Below are positions 16,391-24,419 of a stretch of 56,574 bases of DNA, in pieces. Where the stretch lies: NCBI GenBank assembly GCA_905205975.1, contig CAJLFQ010000005.1:1-56574 (forward strand), given 5' to 3'. The stretch's first letter is position 1; each line of letters opens with the position of its first letter. This stretch comes from an uncultured Eubacteriales bacterium. Lineage in GTDB: Bacteria; Bacillota; Clostridia; Oscillospirales; QAMX01. The position numbers and the translations under genes were made by a program. Below the pieces are notes generated by a model, which was not told where the DNA came from, ran no database searches, and was given only the letters and a program-made list of their open reading frames with translations.

Positions 16391-16662
16391 ATGAAAGAGA
16401 AAACACTTTGAAAGAGGGATCGTTTTGGAAAAGCCGCCCCGACCGTCACGCGATGCTGACGTTCCCATACGAACAAACCACTTGTCACGGATATCCGCTG
16501 GTTCGTTTTGTTTTGGTGCGCTTTTTTCGGTCAACCGTTTTTATATTGTTCAGGCAAGGCTTGTCATGTGATGTTTGACACGTCTTGTCTTTTTGTGCTT
16601 TTTCTGCGCGAACACCATCTTAATCAAACGCATACCGCTTATGCATTCAGGAGATTTTTGTT
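16391..16662 (+). promoter_or_regulatory. Structured 5' leader of the CNNM/CorC gene, candidate riboswitch or attenuator
   Basis: The stretch has no convincing gene. It can fold into a CGTCA/TGACG hairpin (16444-16461), then a bulged stem ACGAA-CCA with TGG-TTCGT (16469-16506) enclosing the palindrome CGGATATCCG, and then a terminator-like hairpin at 16555-16604. I find none of the conserved cores I know for the M-box, yybP-ykoY, ydaO or preQ1 classes. The gene's own RBS, AGGAG, is at the 3' end. Confidence 0.45.
16555..16604 (+). terminator. Intrinsic terminator inside the leader
   Basis: CAAGGCTTGTCA pairs with TGACACGTCTTG (11 of 12 positions) around a 9-base loop, followed by TCTTTTTGTGCTTTTTC. 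It lies about 60 bases before the start codon, as in transcription attenuation. Confidence 0.55.
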
Positions 16663-18177
16663 ATGTCCTCTACCATTGGCAGCCTGCTTTTACAGGTTGT
16701 TCTGATTTTAATCAACGCATTCTTTGCCGCCTCTGAAATTGCCGTCATTTCCCTCAACGAAGGGAAAGTCCGCCGTCAAATGGAAAACGGCGATAAAAAA
16801 GCCGGGAAGCTGCTCCGCATGGTCAGCGAGCCGACCGGATTCCTGTCTACCATTCAGGTCGGCATTACGCTGGCCGGGTTCCTCGGTTCCGCTTTTGCCG
16901 CCGACAACTTCTCCAGCGGCATCGCCACATGGCTGGTCGAAACCTGCCATGTCACCGCCCTGAGCTACGCCGCTTTGCAGACGCTCTCCGTCATTGTAAT
17001 CACCCTGATTCTTTCTTATTTTACGTTGATTTTCGGCGAACTCGTTCCGAAGCGGCTTGCCATGCGCAAGCCGGAAAAGCTCGCTTCCGCCGTCGCCTCG
17101 ACCATCATTTTCTTTTCAAAGATTTTGAAGCCGATCGTCTGGTTCCTCTCCATCTCTACAAACGGCGTTCTGCGCCTGTTCGGTGTGAATCCGCACGAAG
17201 AGGAAGAGTCCGTCTCGGAAGATGAAATCCGCATGATGATTGACCTCGGTGAAGAAAGCGGCACGATTGAATCCGAAGAACGCGAAATGATCGACAACAT
17301 CTTTGAATTCAACAACACCACAGCCGGCGACCTCATGGTTCACCGCAAGGATATGACCGTCGTCTGGGCGAACGACCCGCCGGAAGATATCCACAAAACC
17401 ATTGTGGACAGCGGTTTCTCCCGTCTGCCGGTCTGCGGCGAAGATACCGATGATGTTCTGGGCATTCTGCTGACGCGGGAATACCTGCTGAACGTTTGCA
17501 GCGGCTCCCCGAAACCGCTCCGCGACCTGCTTTCCCCGGTTCACTTTGTTCCGGAAACCGTTCATGCTGACGCGCTGTTCCGCGATATGCAGCAGAAAAA
17601 GATTCACCTGGCAATCGTTGTCGATGAATACGGCGGCACCGCCGGTTTGATTACGTTGGAAGACCTGCTTGAAGAAATCGTCGGCAACATTTACGATGAA
17701 ACCGATGAGGCCGAAGTGCTTGATATCACGCCGCTCGGCGAAAATCTCTGGCGCGTCTCCGGCAACTGTGACCTTGAAGATCTCAGTGAGGCGCTCGGCG
17801 TCCCATATGAGGAAGATCCGGATGCCAGCTACACCACCTTGGGCGGCTTGATTTTCAGCCAGCTGACCCAGATTCCGGAAGACGGCAATACGCCGGAAAT
17901 TCTGACCGATTCCCTGCGGATTCAGGTTGAAAAGATTCAGAACCACCGTGTGGAATGGGCGCTGGTTTCCAAGCTGCCGCCTGCGGAAAAAGATGAATCA
18001 GACGGAAAATCCGGCAGGCCGGAAAAGACCTCCGAAAAGGCCTCCAAGGAAGACAAAAAGGACGACAAACCGGAAAAGGCTTCCAGGCATGATGCGGATG
18101 CACACGCCCGCTCATCAGACGATGCAAAAAAAGAGGATCGCACCGATCGTTCCAGATCCAAAAAGAGTGAAAAATAG
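16663..18177 (+). CDS. CNNM/CBS/CorC family transporter-like protein (hemolysin-related)
   Basis: This 504-residue protein has an N-terminal CNNM membrane domain (about 1-190) with FFAASEIAVISLNEGKVR and LILSYFTLIFGELVPKRLAM, a CBS pair (about 210-330) with MVHRKDMTVVWA and IHLAIVVDEYGGTAGLITLEDLLEEIVGNI, a CorC_HlyC C-terminal domain ending YTTLGGLIF, and an extra highly charged Lys/Asp/Glu/Ser tail of about 65 residues. Family members are Mg2+ exporters or related ion transporters with nucleotide-sensing CBS domains. AGGAG lies 9 bases before the ATG. The long leader suggests regulation by premature termination, perhaps by an ion; that is inference. Confidence 0.9.
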   Translation: MSSTIGSLLLQVVLILINAFFAASEIAVISLNEGKVRRQMENGDKKAGKLLRMVSEPTGFLSTIQVGITLAGFLGSAFAADNFSSGIATWLVETCHVTALSYAALQTLSVIVITLILSYFTLIFGELVPKRLAMRKPEKLASAVASTIIFFSKILKPIVWFLSISTNGVLRLFGVNPHEEEESVSEDEIRMMIDLGEESGTIESEEREMIDNIFEFNNTTAGDLMVHRKDMTVVWANDPPEDIHKTIVDSGFSRLPVCGEDTDDVLGILLTREYLLNVCSGSPKPLRDLLSPVHFVPETVHADALFRDMQQKKIHLAIVVDEYGGTAGLITLEDLLEEIVGNIYDETDEAEVLDITPLGENLWRVSGNCDLEDLSEALGVPYEEDPDASYTTLGGLIFSQLTQIPEDGNTPEILTDSLRIQVEKIQNHRVEWALVSKLPPAEKDESDGKSGRPEKTSEKASKEDKKDDKPEKASRHDADAHARSSDDAKKEDRTDRSRSKKSEK

Positions 18178-18183
18178 CGTTTT

Positions 18184-18211
18184 GCCCGCCCTGTCAGAAA
18201 ACAGGGCGGGC
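18184..18211 (+). terminator. Terminator after the CNNM/CorC gene
   Basis: An 11-bp stem (GCCCGCCCTGT) with a 6-base loop followed by ATTTTAT. Confidence 0.85.
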
Positions 18212-18268
18212 ATTTTATGCGCCGTTGCTTGCTTTGCGCCTTCACGGAGCACCATATATCCTGTCCGC

Positions 18269-18297
18269 TTGCAATTTTCCTGCCTTTATGCTATAAT
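18269..18297 (+). promoter_or_regulatory. Promoter of the GH3 gene
   Basis: TTGCAA, 17-base spacer, TATAAT, about 60 bases upstream of the start codon. Confidence 0.85.
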
Positions 18298-18359
18298 TCC
18301 TTTGCATCGATCCACTCCGCATGTGCGGAATCTGAGAATCAGAAAAAGGAGCAATCCAT

Positions 18360-20741
18360 ATGATGGAAAAATTTGCACGGCTGAAGTATCAACCCTGTAT
18401 TCCCCTCGGGCCGGATGGCCGAAAAGTCACCGGTTCGCCGGAACACGCTGCACTTTCGAGAAAAGCTGCCGGTGAGGGCATGGTTCTTCTGAAGAACGAC
18501 CATCAGGCGCTGCCGTTCTCCAAGGGTGAACGCGTCGCATTGTTTGGCAAAGCCTCAATCGAATATATCCCCGGCGGCGGCGGCAGCGGCGAAGTCCATT
18601 CCGCCTATACGCACAACGTCTATGACGGTTTCGCGCAGAAAGAAGCAGAAGGCAAAATCGTGCTTTATATGCCCTGCGTTGAATTCTATCAGAACTATGT
18701 CAAGGAATCTGCCGATCAAGTTCTGACACAGGAACAGATCAACGCCAAATGGAACATTGTCAACGCCATGGATTTCTGCCAGGAAAAAGACGATATGATC
18801 TATGACACGTTTGCAAGAATGCACGTCCGTGAGCCGGAAGTTCCGGATGCGCTGATTGCCAATGCCGCTGCAAACGCCGACGCCGCTGTCATCACGCTCA
18901 GCCGCTTTTCAGCCGAAGGCGTTGACCGCCGGCCGATCGAGAATGACTATGAACTGACGGAAATCGAAAAGAGTCTCATCCGCCGCGTTTCGTCTTCCTT
19001 CAAAAAAACGATCATCGTTTTGAATGCAGGTGCCGTACTGAACCTCGATGATTTCGCAGAGAATGACCGTGTTGACGCCATCCTCTTCGGCTGGCAGGGC
19101 GGCATGGAAGGCGGCATGGCGATTGCCGACATTTTGACCGGCGATGTCAACCCCTCCGGCAAGCTGGTGGACACCATTCCGAAATCGTATGCGGATTATC
19201 AGAACGGTCAGGTCTTCCTCACCGGCTATGAACATCTCGACTATTTCGACGACATCTATGTTGGATACCGGTATTTTGAAACGATTCCCGGCGCCGCTGA
19301 GCGGGTTCGCTATCCGTTCGGTTTCGGCCTTTCTTACACGGATTTCGCACTTTCCGGTGCATTCGCCGGTGAGAGCGACGGCAAAATTGTCGCTGTGGTC
19401 ACCGTCAAAAACGTCGGTTCCCGCCCCGGCAAAGAAGTCATCCAGCTCTATTACAGTGCGCCGCAGGGCAAGCTGGGCAAACCGACCAAAGAACTGGCTG
19501 CCTATCAGAAAACCAAACTGCTGAACCCCGGCGAATCGCAGATTGTCTCCCTCAGCTTTGACGTCAGCGATATGGCCAGCTTTGACGATCTGGGCAAGAT
19601 TCAGAAATCCGCATACGTTTTGGAAGCGGGATCCTACGCCTTCCACCTTGGCACATCCGTCCGCAGCACACAGCAGCTGGCGTTTGCCTATCATGTCGAA
19701 CGCGACACGGTTGTCCGTCAGGCAAAATCGCTTCTGAAGCCGTTCAAACTTGAAAAGCGTCTGCTCTCTGACGGGACGTTTGAAGCACTTCCGCAGGGCG
19801 AACCGGTTTACCACAGCGGTTCCGCCGCGGATTCGGGTGCAAAAGCACCGGATCATCTGGTCAAGTTTGACGAAGTCGGTGAAACGATCACGCTGGACGA
19901 ATTCATCAAGCAGTTTACGATTGACGAATTGGTTGATTTTCTGGGCGGTCATCCGGGGCCCGGCGTCTGCAATACCGGGGTCTTCGGCGGTCTCCCGCGT
20001 CTGGATGTACCCCCGGTTCCGACGGCGGACGGCCCTGCCGGTCTGCGTTTGGAGCCGAAAACCGGCGTGCCGACGACGGCATGGCCGTGTGCTACGCTGC
20101 TCGCCTGCACCTGGAATCCGGACCTGATTCAGGAAGTCGGCGCAGGCGGCGGTTCCGAGCTGCGCGAAAACAACCTGGGCGTCTGGCTGGCTCCGGCCAT
20201 GAACATCCACCGCAACCCGCTCTGCGGCCGGAACTTCGAATACTATTCCGAAGATCCGCTGATTGCCGGCAAGAGCTGCGCGGCTGCTGTCCGCGGCATC
20301 CAGTCCTTCAAAATCGGCGCCGCAGTCAAGCATTTTGCGTGCAACAACCGTGAATCCAACCGGTTTGAAACGGATTCCCGCGTTTCTGAACGCGCCCTCC
20401 GTGAAATTTATCTCAGAGGCTTTGAAATCTGTGTCCGCGAAGCCGATCCGTGGTGCATCATGTCCTCCTACAACCTCATCAACGGTCAGCATACCTCGAT
20501 GAGCTATGAACTGCTGACCGAAATGCTCCGCAGAGAGTGGGGCTTCAACGGCATGGTCACAACGGACTGGGGCGTTCACAGCGCACATTCCGACGAGGTC
20601 AAGGCCGGCGGCGACGTCAAGATGGGCAGCGGCGAGCCGCAGGAGCTGAAAGCCGCCTATGAAAGCGGCAAACTGACGCGCGCTGATCTGGAAGCCTGCG
20701 TCAAACGCGTTCTGGAGCTGACGCTGAAAGTCGCGGAATAA
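18360..20741 (+). CDS. Glycoside hydrolase family 3 beta-glycosidase with swapped domain order
   Basis: The 793-residue enzyme has the GH3 domains in permuted order. The alpha/beta sandwich comes first (about 25-300; AGEGMVLLKNDHQALPF, FGWQGGMEGGMAIADILTGD), then a fibronectin-like domain (about 330-440; VTVKNVGSRPGKEVIQLYY), and the (beta/alpha)8 domain last (about 500-790). The last holds PTADGPAGLRLE, NLGVWLAPAMNIHRNPLCGR, AAVKHFACNNRE and the nucleophile Asp736 in MVTTDWG. Ruminococcus albus and Clostridium stercorarium have GH3 enzymes with the same order. No signal peptide is seen, so it probably acts on imported oligosaccharides. AAAGGAG precedes ATG 18360; a second ATG follows at once. 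Confidence 0.93.
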   Translation: MMEKFARLKYQPCIPLGPDGRKVTGSPEHAALSRKAAGEGMVLLKNDHQALPFSKGERVALFGKASIEYIPGGGGSGEVHSAYTHNVYDGFAQKEAEGKIVLYMPCVEFYQNYVKESADQVLTQEQINAKWNIVNAMDFCQEKDDMIYDTFARMHVREPEVPDALIANAAANADAAVITLSRFSAEGVDRRPIENDYELTEIEKSLIRRVSSSFKKTIIVLNAGAVLNLDDFAENDRVDAILFGWQGGMEGGMAIADILTGDVNPSGKLVDTIPKSYADYQNGQVFLTGYEHLDYFDDIYVGYRYFETIPGAAERVRYPFGFGLSYTDFALSGAFAGESDGKIVAVVTVKNVGSRPGKEVIQLYYSAPQGKLGKPTKELAAYQKTKLLNPGESQIVSLSFDVSDMASFDDLGKIQKSAYVLEAGSYAFHLGTSVRSTQQLAFAYHVERDTVVRQAKSLLKPFKLEKRLLSDGTFEALPQGEPVYHSGSAADSGAKAPDHLVKFDEVGETITLDEFIKQFTIDELVDFLGGHPGPGVCNTGVFGGLPRLDVPPVPTADGPAGLRLEPKTGVPTTAWPCATLLACTWNPDLIQEVGAGGGSELRENNLGVWLAPAMNIHRNPLCGRNFEYYSEDPLIAGKSCAAAVRGIQSFKIGAAVKHFACNNRESNRFETDSRVSERALREIYLRGFEICVREADPWCIMSSYNLINGQHTSMSYELLTEMLRREWGFNGMVTTDWGVHSAHSDEVKAGGDVKMGSGEPQELKAAYESGKLTRADLEACVKRVLELTLKVAE

Positions 20742-20762
20742 TCTTTTTTGAATCACATGAAA

Positions 20763-20797
20763 CGACCGCCCGGTTCCTTTTCCGAACCGGGCGGTCG
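20763..20797 (+). terminator. Terminator after the GH3 gene
   Basis: A perfect 14-bp stem (CGACCGCCCGGTTC) with a 7-base loop; the following T run is poor. Confidence 0.75.
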
Positions 20798-20876
20798 CTG
20801 TTGATGTTTATGTTCTTTCAAATCAGGTTGACAGTTTCGCATTGTTCTTCCGTCTTCCTTTCCGTCCGGATTTCTC

Positions 20877-20906
20877 TTGACAAGCAAGCTTTTCATATGA
20901 TATACT
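20877..20906 (+). promoter_or_regulatory. Promoter of the zinc-ribbon membrane protein gene
   Basis: TTGACA, 18-base spacer, TATACT, with GGAGGTG and the ATG only 10-24 bases further. Confidence 0.8.
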
Positions 20907-20929
20907 AACACCGATCGGAGGTGTTCACG

Positions 20930-21328
20930 ATGAAAAGCATCAAACCGGGGCGCGGGCCATCCATGATGGGCGGGGTCGTCGGCATCATCATGATTTGCTT
21001 CGGCATCGTCTGGACAGCAGTTGCCGCAAGTTATTCCGGCATCATGGCCATTTTCGGCGTCCTCTGGACCTGCGTCGCCGTGATAATCACAGTCTTCAAT
21101 TTCAGCAATGCCACCTGCAAAAACCGATACTCGTCTTTTGACATCGTCGACGGCACCGAGGAACCGGATCCGCTCAATGAGCGATTCGGTTCTGCCGCTC
21201 GGGAAGAGCGTTTGGAAAAAGATTCGCCTGGGCGGTTCTGCCCGTACTGCGGCGCTGAAGCGGCCGGTGATTTCGCCTTCTGCAATCACTGCGGCAAAAA
21301 GCTGCTGGATCGTCCGCAGTCCCGCTGA
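20930..21328 (+). CDS. Small membrane protein with C-terminal zinc ribbon
   Basis: The 132-residue protein has two membrane helices (about residues 11-33 and 36-56) and a C-terminal zinc ribbon, FCPYCGAEAAGDFAFCNHCGKKLL, whose two CxxC pairs would bind Zn2+ (quoted here in two halves FCPYCG and FCNHCGKK). The middle is acidic and probably flexible. The ATG at 20930 is chosen because CGGAGG lies 8 bases upstream; the in-frame GTG at 20921 overlaps that site. The function is unknown. It is a monocistronic gene with its own promoter and terminator. Confidence 0.75.
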   Translation: MKSIKPGRGPSMMGGVVGIIMICFGIVWTAVAASYSGIMAIFGVLWTCVAVIITVFNFSNATCKNRYSSFDIVDGTEEPDPLNERFGSAAREERLEKDSPGRFCPYCGAEAAGDFAFCNHCGKKLLDRPQSR

Positions 21329-21377
21329 CAGACGGCGTTCTAAGCCAACCCAATTCGATCCGTCCATCCAACGAAAC

Positions 21378-21416
21378 AACCCGCCTGACCGGTTTTGAAT
21401 GCCGGTCAGGCGGGTT
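21378..21416. terminator. Bidirectional terminator between the zinc-ribbon gene and the beta-helix gene
   Basis: A 15-bp stem (AACCCGCCTGACCGG) with a 9-base loop, T run on the plus side, between convergent genes. Confidence 0.85.
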
Positions 21417-21453
21417 TTATCACACTTGTATGCTTGTTGCCGCTGTCGGGCGC

Positions 21454-22548
21454 TCAGTCTTCCCGTGCCAGCGACGGCCATTCTTTGGAGGGCGTCCCGA
21501 CGTTGTGATCGATCTCAACATCGCCCTCATGTTCGCCGCGATCCAAGATGGCTTGTTTCACCATGCCGCACTGCATGACGTTGTCGCGGATGATGCAGGC
21601 GCGCAGGTGGCGGACAATGATGCCAAAGTCCGGGCTGCGCAGGCCGGTGCCGTCATCGTTCTTGCCGGAACGGAACGTGTTTCCTGTGACGACAACGTTG
21701 ACGCACCGCTCCATGTGGATGTGCGCGTTGTCCAGCGGGCTGTTCTCGCTGTGTGCGCCGCTGCGGTAAAAGACGTTTCCGGTTACGGTAATGGTATCGC
21801 TGACTGCATTTCTGGCGGGCAGAACGGTCAGACCCGGCCCACCGCTGCGGTCGAAATAGTTGCCGGTGATGTTGAGGGTGTTCGCATTGGCAAACCAGAA
21901 GCCGCCTTTGCGGTTCCACTCTACGCGGTTCCCCGTCATGGTCATCGAGGCTGCGCAGATGTCGGCGTACAGACCGGCGCCGCCGTTGCCGGACATCCAG
22001 TTGTCGAGGATGAATCCGTCCCATCCGTCTACATAGATGCCGTTGCCGTGGTTGGCTGCGACCTGCGTATGGCGAATCGAGAAGCACCAGATATGCCTCA
22101 GATGGATACCGTCGCCGCTGAAATGGCTGACGCGGCAGTCTTCAATGGTAGTTGTATCCTCTTCGCCGGCACCATTGTATTCCGGATAGGTGATGCGCAT
22201 GCCGTGAATCGTTTCGCCCAAGCCGCGGCCATCCAGACAAATGCCTTTGATTGTGCAGCCGATGGCGCCGGACAGGTCCAGCAGACACGGTTCCTCTGCG
22301 CTGCGCATGATGAGTGTGCTGCCGCCGTTATGACGATACGACCATGCATGATAGCCGGTCAGCATCACGCCGCGCGGGACGCGGACGCACCCGCAAACAT
22401 AATCGCCCGGTGGCACCAGCACGCAGCCTTTGACTTTTCCGGCTTCGTTCAAGGCGGTTTGAATGGCCTCTGTACAGTCGGTCACGCCGTCGCCGACGGC
22501 ACCGTATGCAGTGATATTGAAGACATGGTCAACCGTTGTTTGAATCAT
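21454..22548 (-). CDS. Right-handed parallel beta-helix (pectate lyase-like) protein
   Basis: The 364-residue protein begins with the signature of pectate-lyase-superfamily proteins, FNITAYGAVGDGVTDCTEAI, where the 'GA.GDG..D.t.AI' pattern is seen in GH28, GH55 and phage tailspike proteins. It continues in short beta-helix coils such as TITVTGNVFYRSG, LNITGNYFDRSG and GNGIYVDGWDGFILDNWMSG. There is no signal peptide. The substrate cannot be told; a polysaccharide lyase or hydrolase acting inside the cell is plausible. ATG at 22548 follows GAGGGGAG; upstream in-frame codons lie within the leader. Confidence 0.75.
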   Translation of the reverse strand: MIQTTVDHVFNITAYGAVGDGVTDCTEAIQTALNEAGKVKGCVLVPPGDYVCGCVRVPRGVMLTGYHAWSYRHNGGSTLIMRSAEEPCLLDLSGAIGCTIKGICLDGRGLGETIHGMRITYPEYNGAGEEDTTTIEDCRVSHFSGDGIHLRHIWCFSIRHTQVAANHGNGIYVDGWDGFILDNWMSGNGGAGLYADICAASMTMTGNRVEWNRKGGFWFANANTLNITGNYFDRSGGPGLTVLPARNAVSDTITVTGNVFYRSGAHSENSPLDNAHIHMERCVNVVVTGNTFRSGKNDDGTGLRSPDFGIIVRHLRACIIRDNVMQCGMVKQAILDRGEHEGDVEIDHNVGTPSKEWPSLARED

Positions 22549-22604
22549 GGTGTATACTCCCCTCTGTATATCGGGAAACACGGAGCGTTCCCGTATCGCT
22601 TTTC

Positions 22605-22633
22605 AGTATACCATACGGCACCTCAAAAAGCAA
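22605..22633 (-). promoter_or_regulatory. Promoter of the beta-helix gene
   Basis: TTGCTT, 17-base spacer, TATACT on the minus strand. Confidence 0.75.
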
Positions 22634-22695
22634 GTGCAGCTTTTGTGCCAGAAACACAGCCTGCTTCATTCAGGACAGCATATATGCCGGCTGAT

Positions 22696-22724
22696 TTGAC
22701 TTTTCCCGCGTCATGCGGTATAAT
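22696..22724 (+). promoter_or_regulatory. Promoter of the CofE-family gene
   Basis: TTGACT, 17-base spacer, TATAAT; diverges from the beta-helix promoter 62 bases away. Confidence 0.85.
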
Positions 22725-22772
22725 AAATGCGTCCGAATCCAAAATTACGGAACACGAAAGGAATTGAGTACC

Positions 22773-23951
22773 ATGCGCATGACCGGCGTGACTGCGCGCG
22801 GCGTGATTATGCCTGTTTTCAAGGAAGGCGACCCGCTGGCAGAAATGATTTGTCAAAACATCCTGAAAGCATCTACCGCTGAAAACTTCCCCATTGAAGA
22901 CGGCGATATTGTCGGCGTCACTGAAGCGGTCGTTGCCCGCACCCAAGGCAACTACGCGACAACTGAACAGATTGCAGCCGATGTTCGCGCGAAACTCGGC
23001 GAGGACACCATTGGTCTTGTCTTCCCCATCATGAGCCGCAACCGCTTTGCGGTTCTGCTCTCTGCATTCGCATCCAGCTGCAAGCGGCTGGTGGTACAGC
23101 TCTCTTACCCCGCGGATGAAGTCGGCAACCTGCTGATTGATCCGGACCTTCTGGATGAAAAAGGCGTTGACCCCTATCGGGACAGCTTTACGGAAGCCGA
23201 ATTCCGTGCGACCTTCGGCTCCACCGTTCACCGCTTCACCGGCGTTGACTACATCGAATACTATAAGAGCCTCGGCGACAATGTGGAAATCATCCTCTCC
23301 AACGACCCGGCCTATATTCTGAACTACACGAAAAACGTGATTGCGTGCGACATTCACACGCGTCAGCGCACAAAGCGCCGTTTGGCTGCCGCCGGTGCGG
23401 AGCGTCTCTTCACGCTGGATGAGATTCTGAACGCACCCGTCAACGGCAGCGGCTGCAATGAGCAGTATGGTCTGCTGGGTTCCAACAAAGCGACGGAGAC
23501 GCGCGTCAAGCTCTTCCCGCGGGATACGGAAAGCTTCGTCGCGGAGCTGCACAGACGTCTTGCCGAAGCGACCGGCAAAAATGTCGAGGTCATGATCTAC
23601 GGCGACGGCGGCTTCAAGGATCCTGTCGGCGGCATCTGGGAGTTTGCGGACCCGGTCGTTTCCCCCGCGCATACGCCGCGTCTGTCCGGTACGCCGAACG
23701 AAATCAAAATGAAGTACTTCGCCGACAACGAATTCAGCCATCTCTCCGGCGCAGAGCTGGAACATGCGATGAAGGAAAAGATTCTCGCAAAGGATGCAAA
23801 CCTCGTCGGCCGCATGAGTTCTGAGGGAACAACCCCTCGCCGCATCTCGGATCTGGTCGGCAGCCTCTGCGACCTTGTCAGCGGCAGCGGCGACCGCGGA
23901 ACGCCGGTCGTTTATATCAAAGGCTACTTTACCAACTTCGCAACGGAATAA
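22773..23951 (+). CDS. Coenzyme F420-0:L-glutamate ligase (CofE) family protein
   Basis: The 392-residue protein matches the F420 ligase family: an N-terminal glutamyl-ligase fold with IEDGDIVGVTEAVVARTQGN, the nucleotide/metal segment VFPIMSRNRFAVLL, and downstream KVLFPRD-like, MIYGDGGFKDPVGGIWE and GTPNEIKMKY stretches. CofE adds gamma-linked glutamates to F420, but clostridia of this kind are not known to make F420, and no other F420 gene is visible. It is longer than the usual 250-residue CofE. A different gamma-glutamyl ligase activity is likely. ATG at 22773 follows AAAGGAA; a second ATG is two codons later. Confidence 0.8.
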   Translation: MRMTGVTARGVIMPVFKEGDPLAEMICQNILKASTAENFPIEDGDIVGVTEAVVARTQGNYATTEQIAADVRAKLGEDTIGLVFPIMSRNRFAVLLSAFASSCKRLVVQLSYPADEVGNLLIDPDLLDEKGVDPYRDSFTEAEFRATFGSTVHRFTGVDYIEYYKSLGDNVEIILSNDPAYILNYTKNVIACDIHTRQRTKRRLAAAGAERLFTLDEILNAPVNGSGCNEQYGLLGSNKATETRVKLFPRDTESFVAELHRRLAEATGKNVEVMIYGDGGFKDPVGGIWEFADPVVSPAHTPRLSGTPNEIKMKYFADNEFSHLSGAELEHAMKEKILAKDANLVGRMSSEGTTPRRISDLVGSLCDLVSGSGDRGTPVVYIKGYFTNFATE

Positions 23952-23961
23952 TCTGCATGAC

Positions 23962-24000
23962 AAAACCCCCGCTCTTCTGTTTCAGAGAGCGGGGGTTTTT
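23962..24000. terminator. Bidirectional terminator between the CofE-family gene and cdd
   Basis: AAAACCCCCGCTCT pairs with AGAGCGGGGGTTTT with a small bulged inner stem, T5 at the end; convergent genes on both sides. Confidence 0.88.
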
Positions 24001-24396
24001 CTACTGGATCCACCATTCCGGCGTCAACTCGCCAAGCGTAACCGTTCTGCCGGTTTCCGCATCCATCAGGATTTGAACGTCCCGATAGGCATCCGGCATC
24101 AGCTGCACCATCAGTTCACGGCATGCGCCGCAGGGCGCGCCGCACTTTCCGTTTGGCATAACAGCAGCCACACGCTCCAGCCGGTTTTCACCGGCCGTCA
24201 GCATTTGAAAGATGGCGTTTCGTTCCGCGCAGATGCCGAGCGTCGACGCCGTATCGACGCATACACCCGTATAGATCCGGCCGGACGCAGAACGGATTGC
24301 CGCAGCAACGCAGCCTGCTTCCACATAGTCGGACACTTTTCGGTCATTTTGAACGGCTTTAGCCGCTTCCAGCATTACCTCCCAGATCGCATCCAT
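24001..24396 (-). CDS. cdd: Cytidine deaminase
   Basis: The 131-residue protein is the short homotetrameric cytidine deaminase that converts (deoxy)cytidine to (deoxy)uridine in pyrimidine salvage. The zinc site is ICAERNAIF, with Cys ligand and catalytic Glu, and PCGACRELM with two Cys ligands. The N-terminal part has GRIYTGVCVDTASTLG in place of the usual nucleoside-binding NAS..L pattern. ATG 24396 is chosen because GAGGGGTG lies 8 bases upstream; an upstream ATG at 24423 overlaps the previous gene. It follows the U32 gene by 23 bases. Confidence 0.93.
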   Translation of the reverse strand: MDAIWEVMLEAAKAVQNDRKVSDYVEAGCVAAAIRSASGRIYTGVCVDTASTLGICAERNAIFQMLTAGENRLERVAAVMPNGKCGAPCGACRELMVQLMPDAYRDVQILMDAETGRTVTLGELTPEWWIQ

Positions 24397-24419
24397 ACGC
24401 TGTACACCCCTCACATTTT

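Noticed and set aside
16440..16570. Leader peptide gene before the CNNM/CorC gene
   Set aside because: A 40-odd codon frame from the ATG near 16453 exists, but it has no ribosome site and overlaps the predicted stems.
18909..20756. 615-codon minus-strand frame
   Set aside because: It is the mirror of the GH3 gene and has no start signal or recognisable domain.
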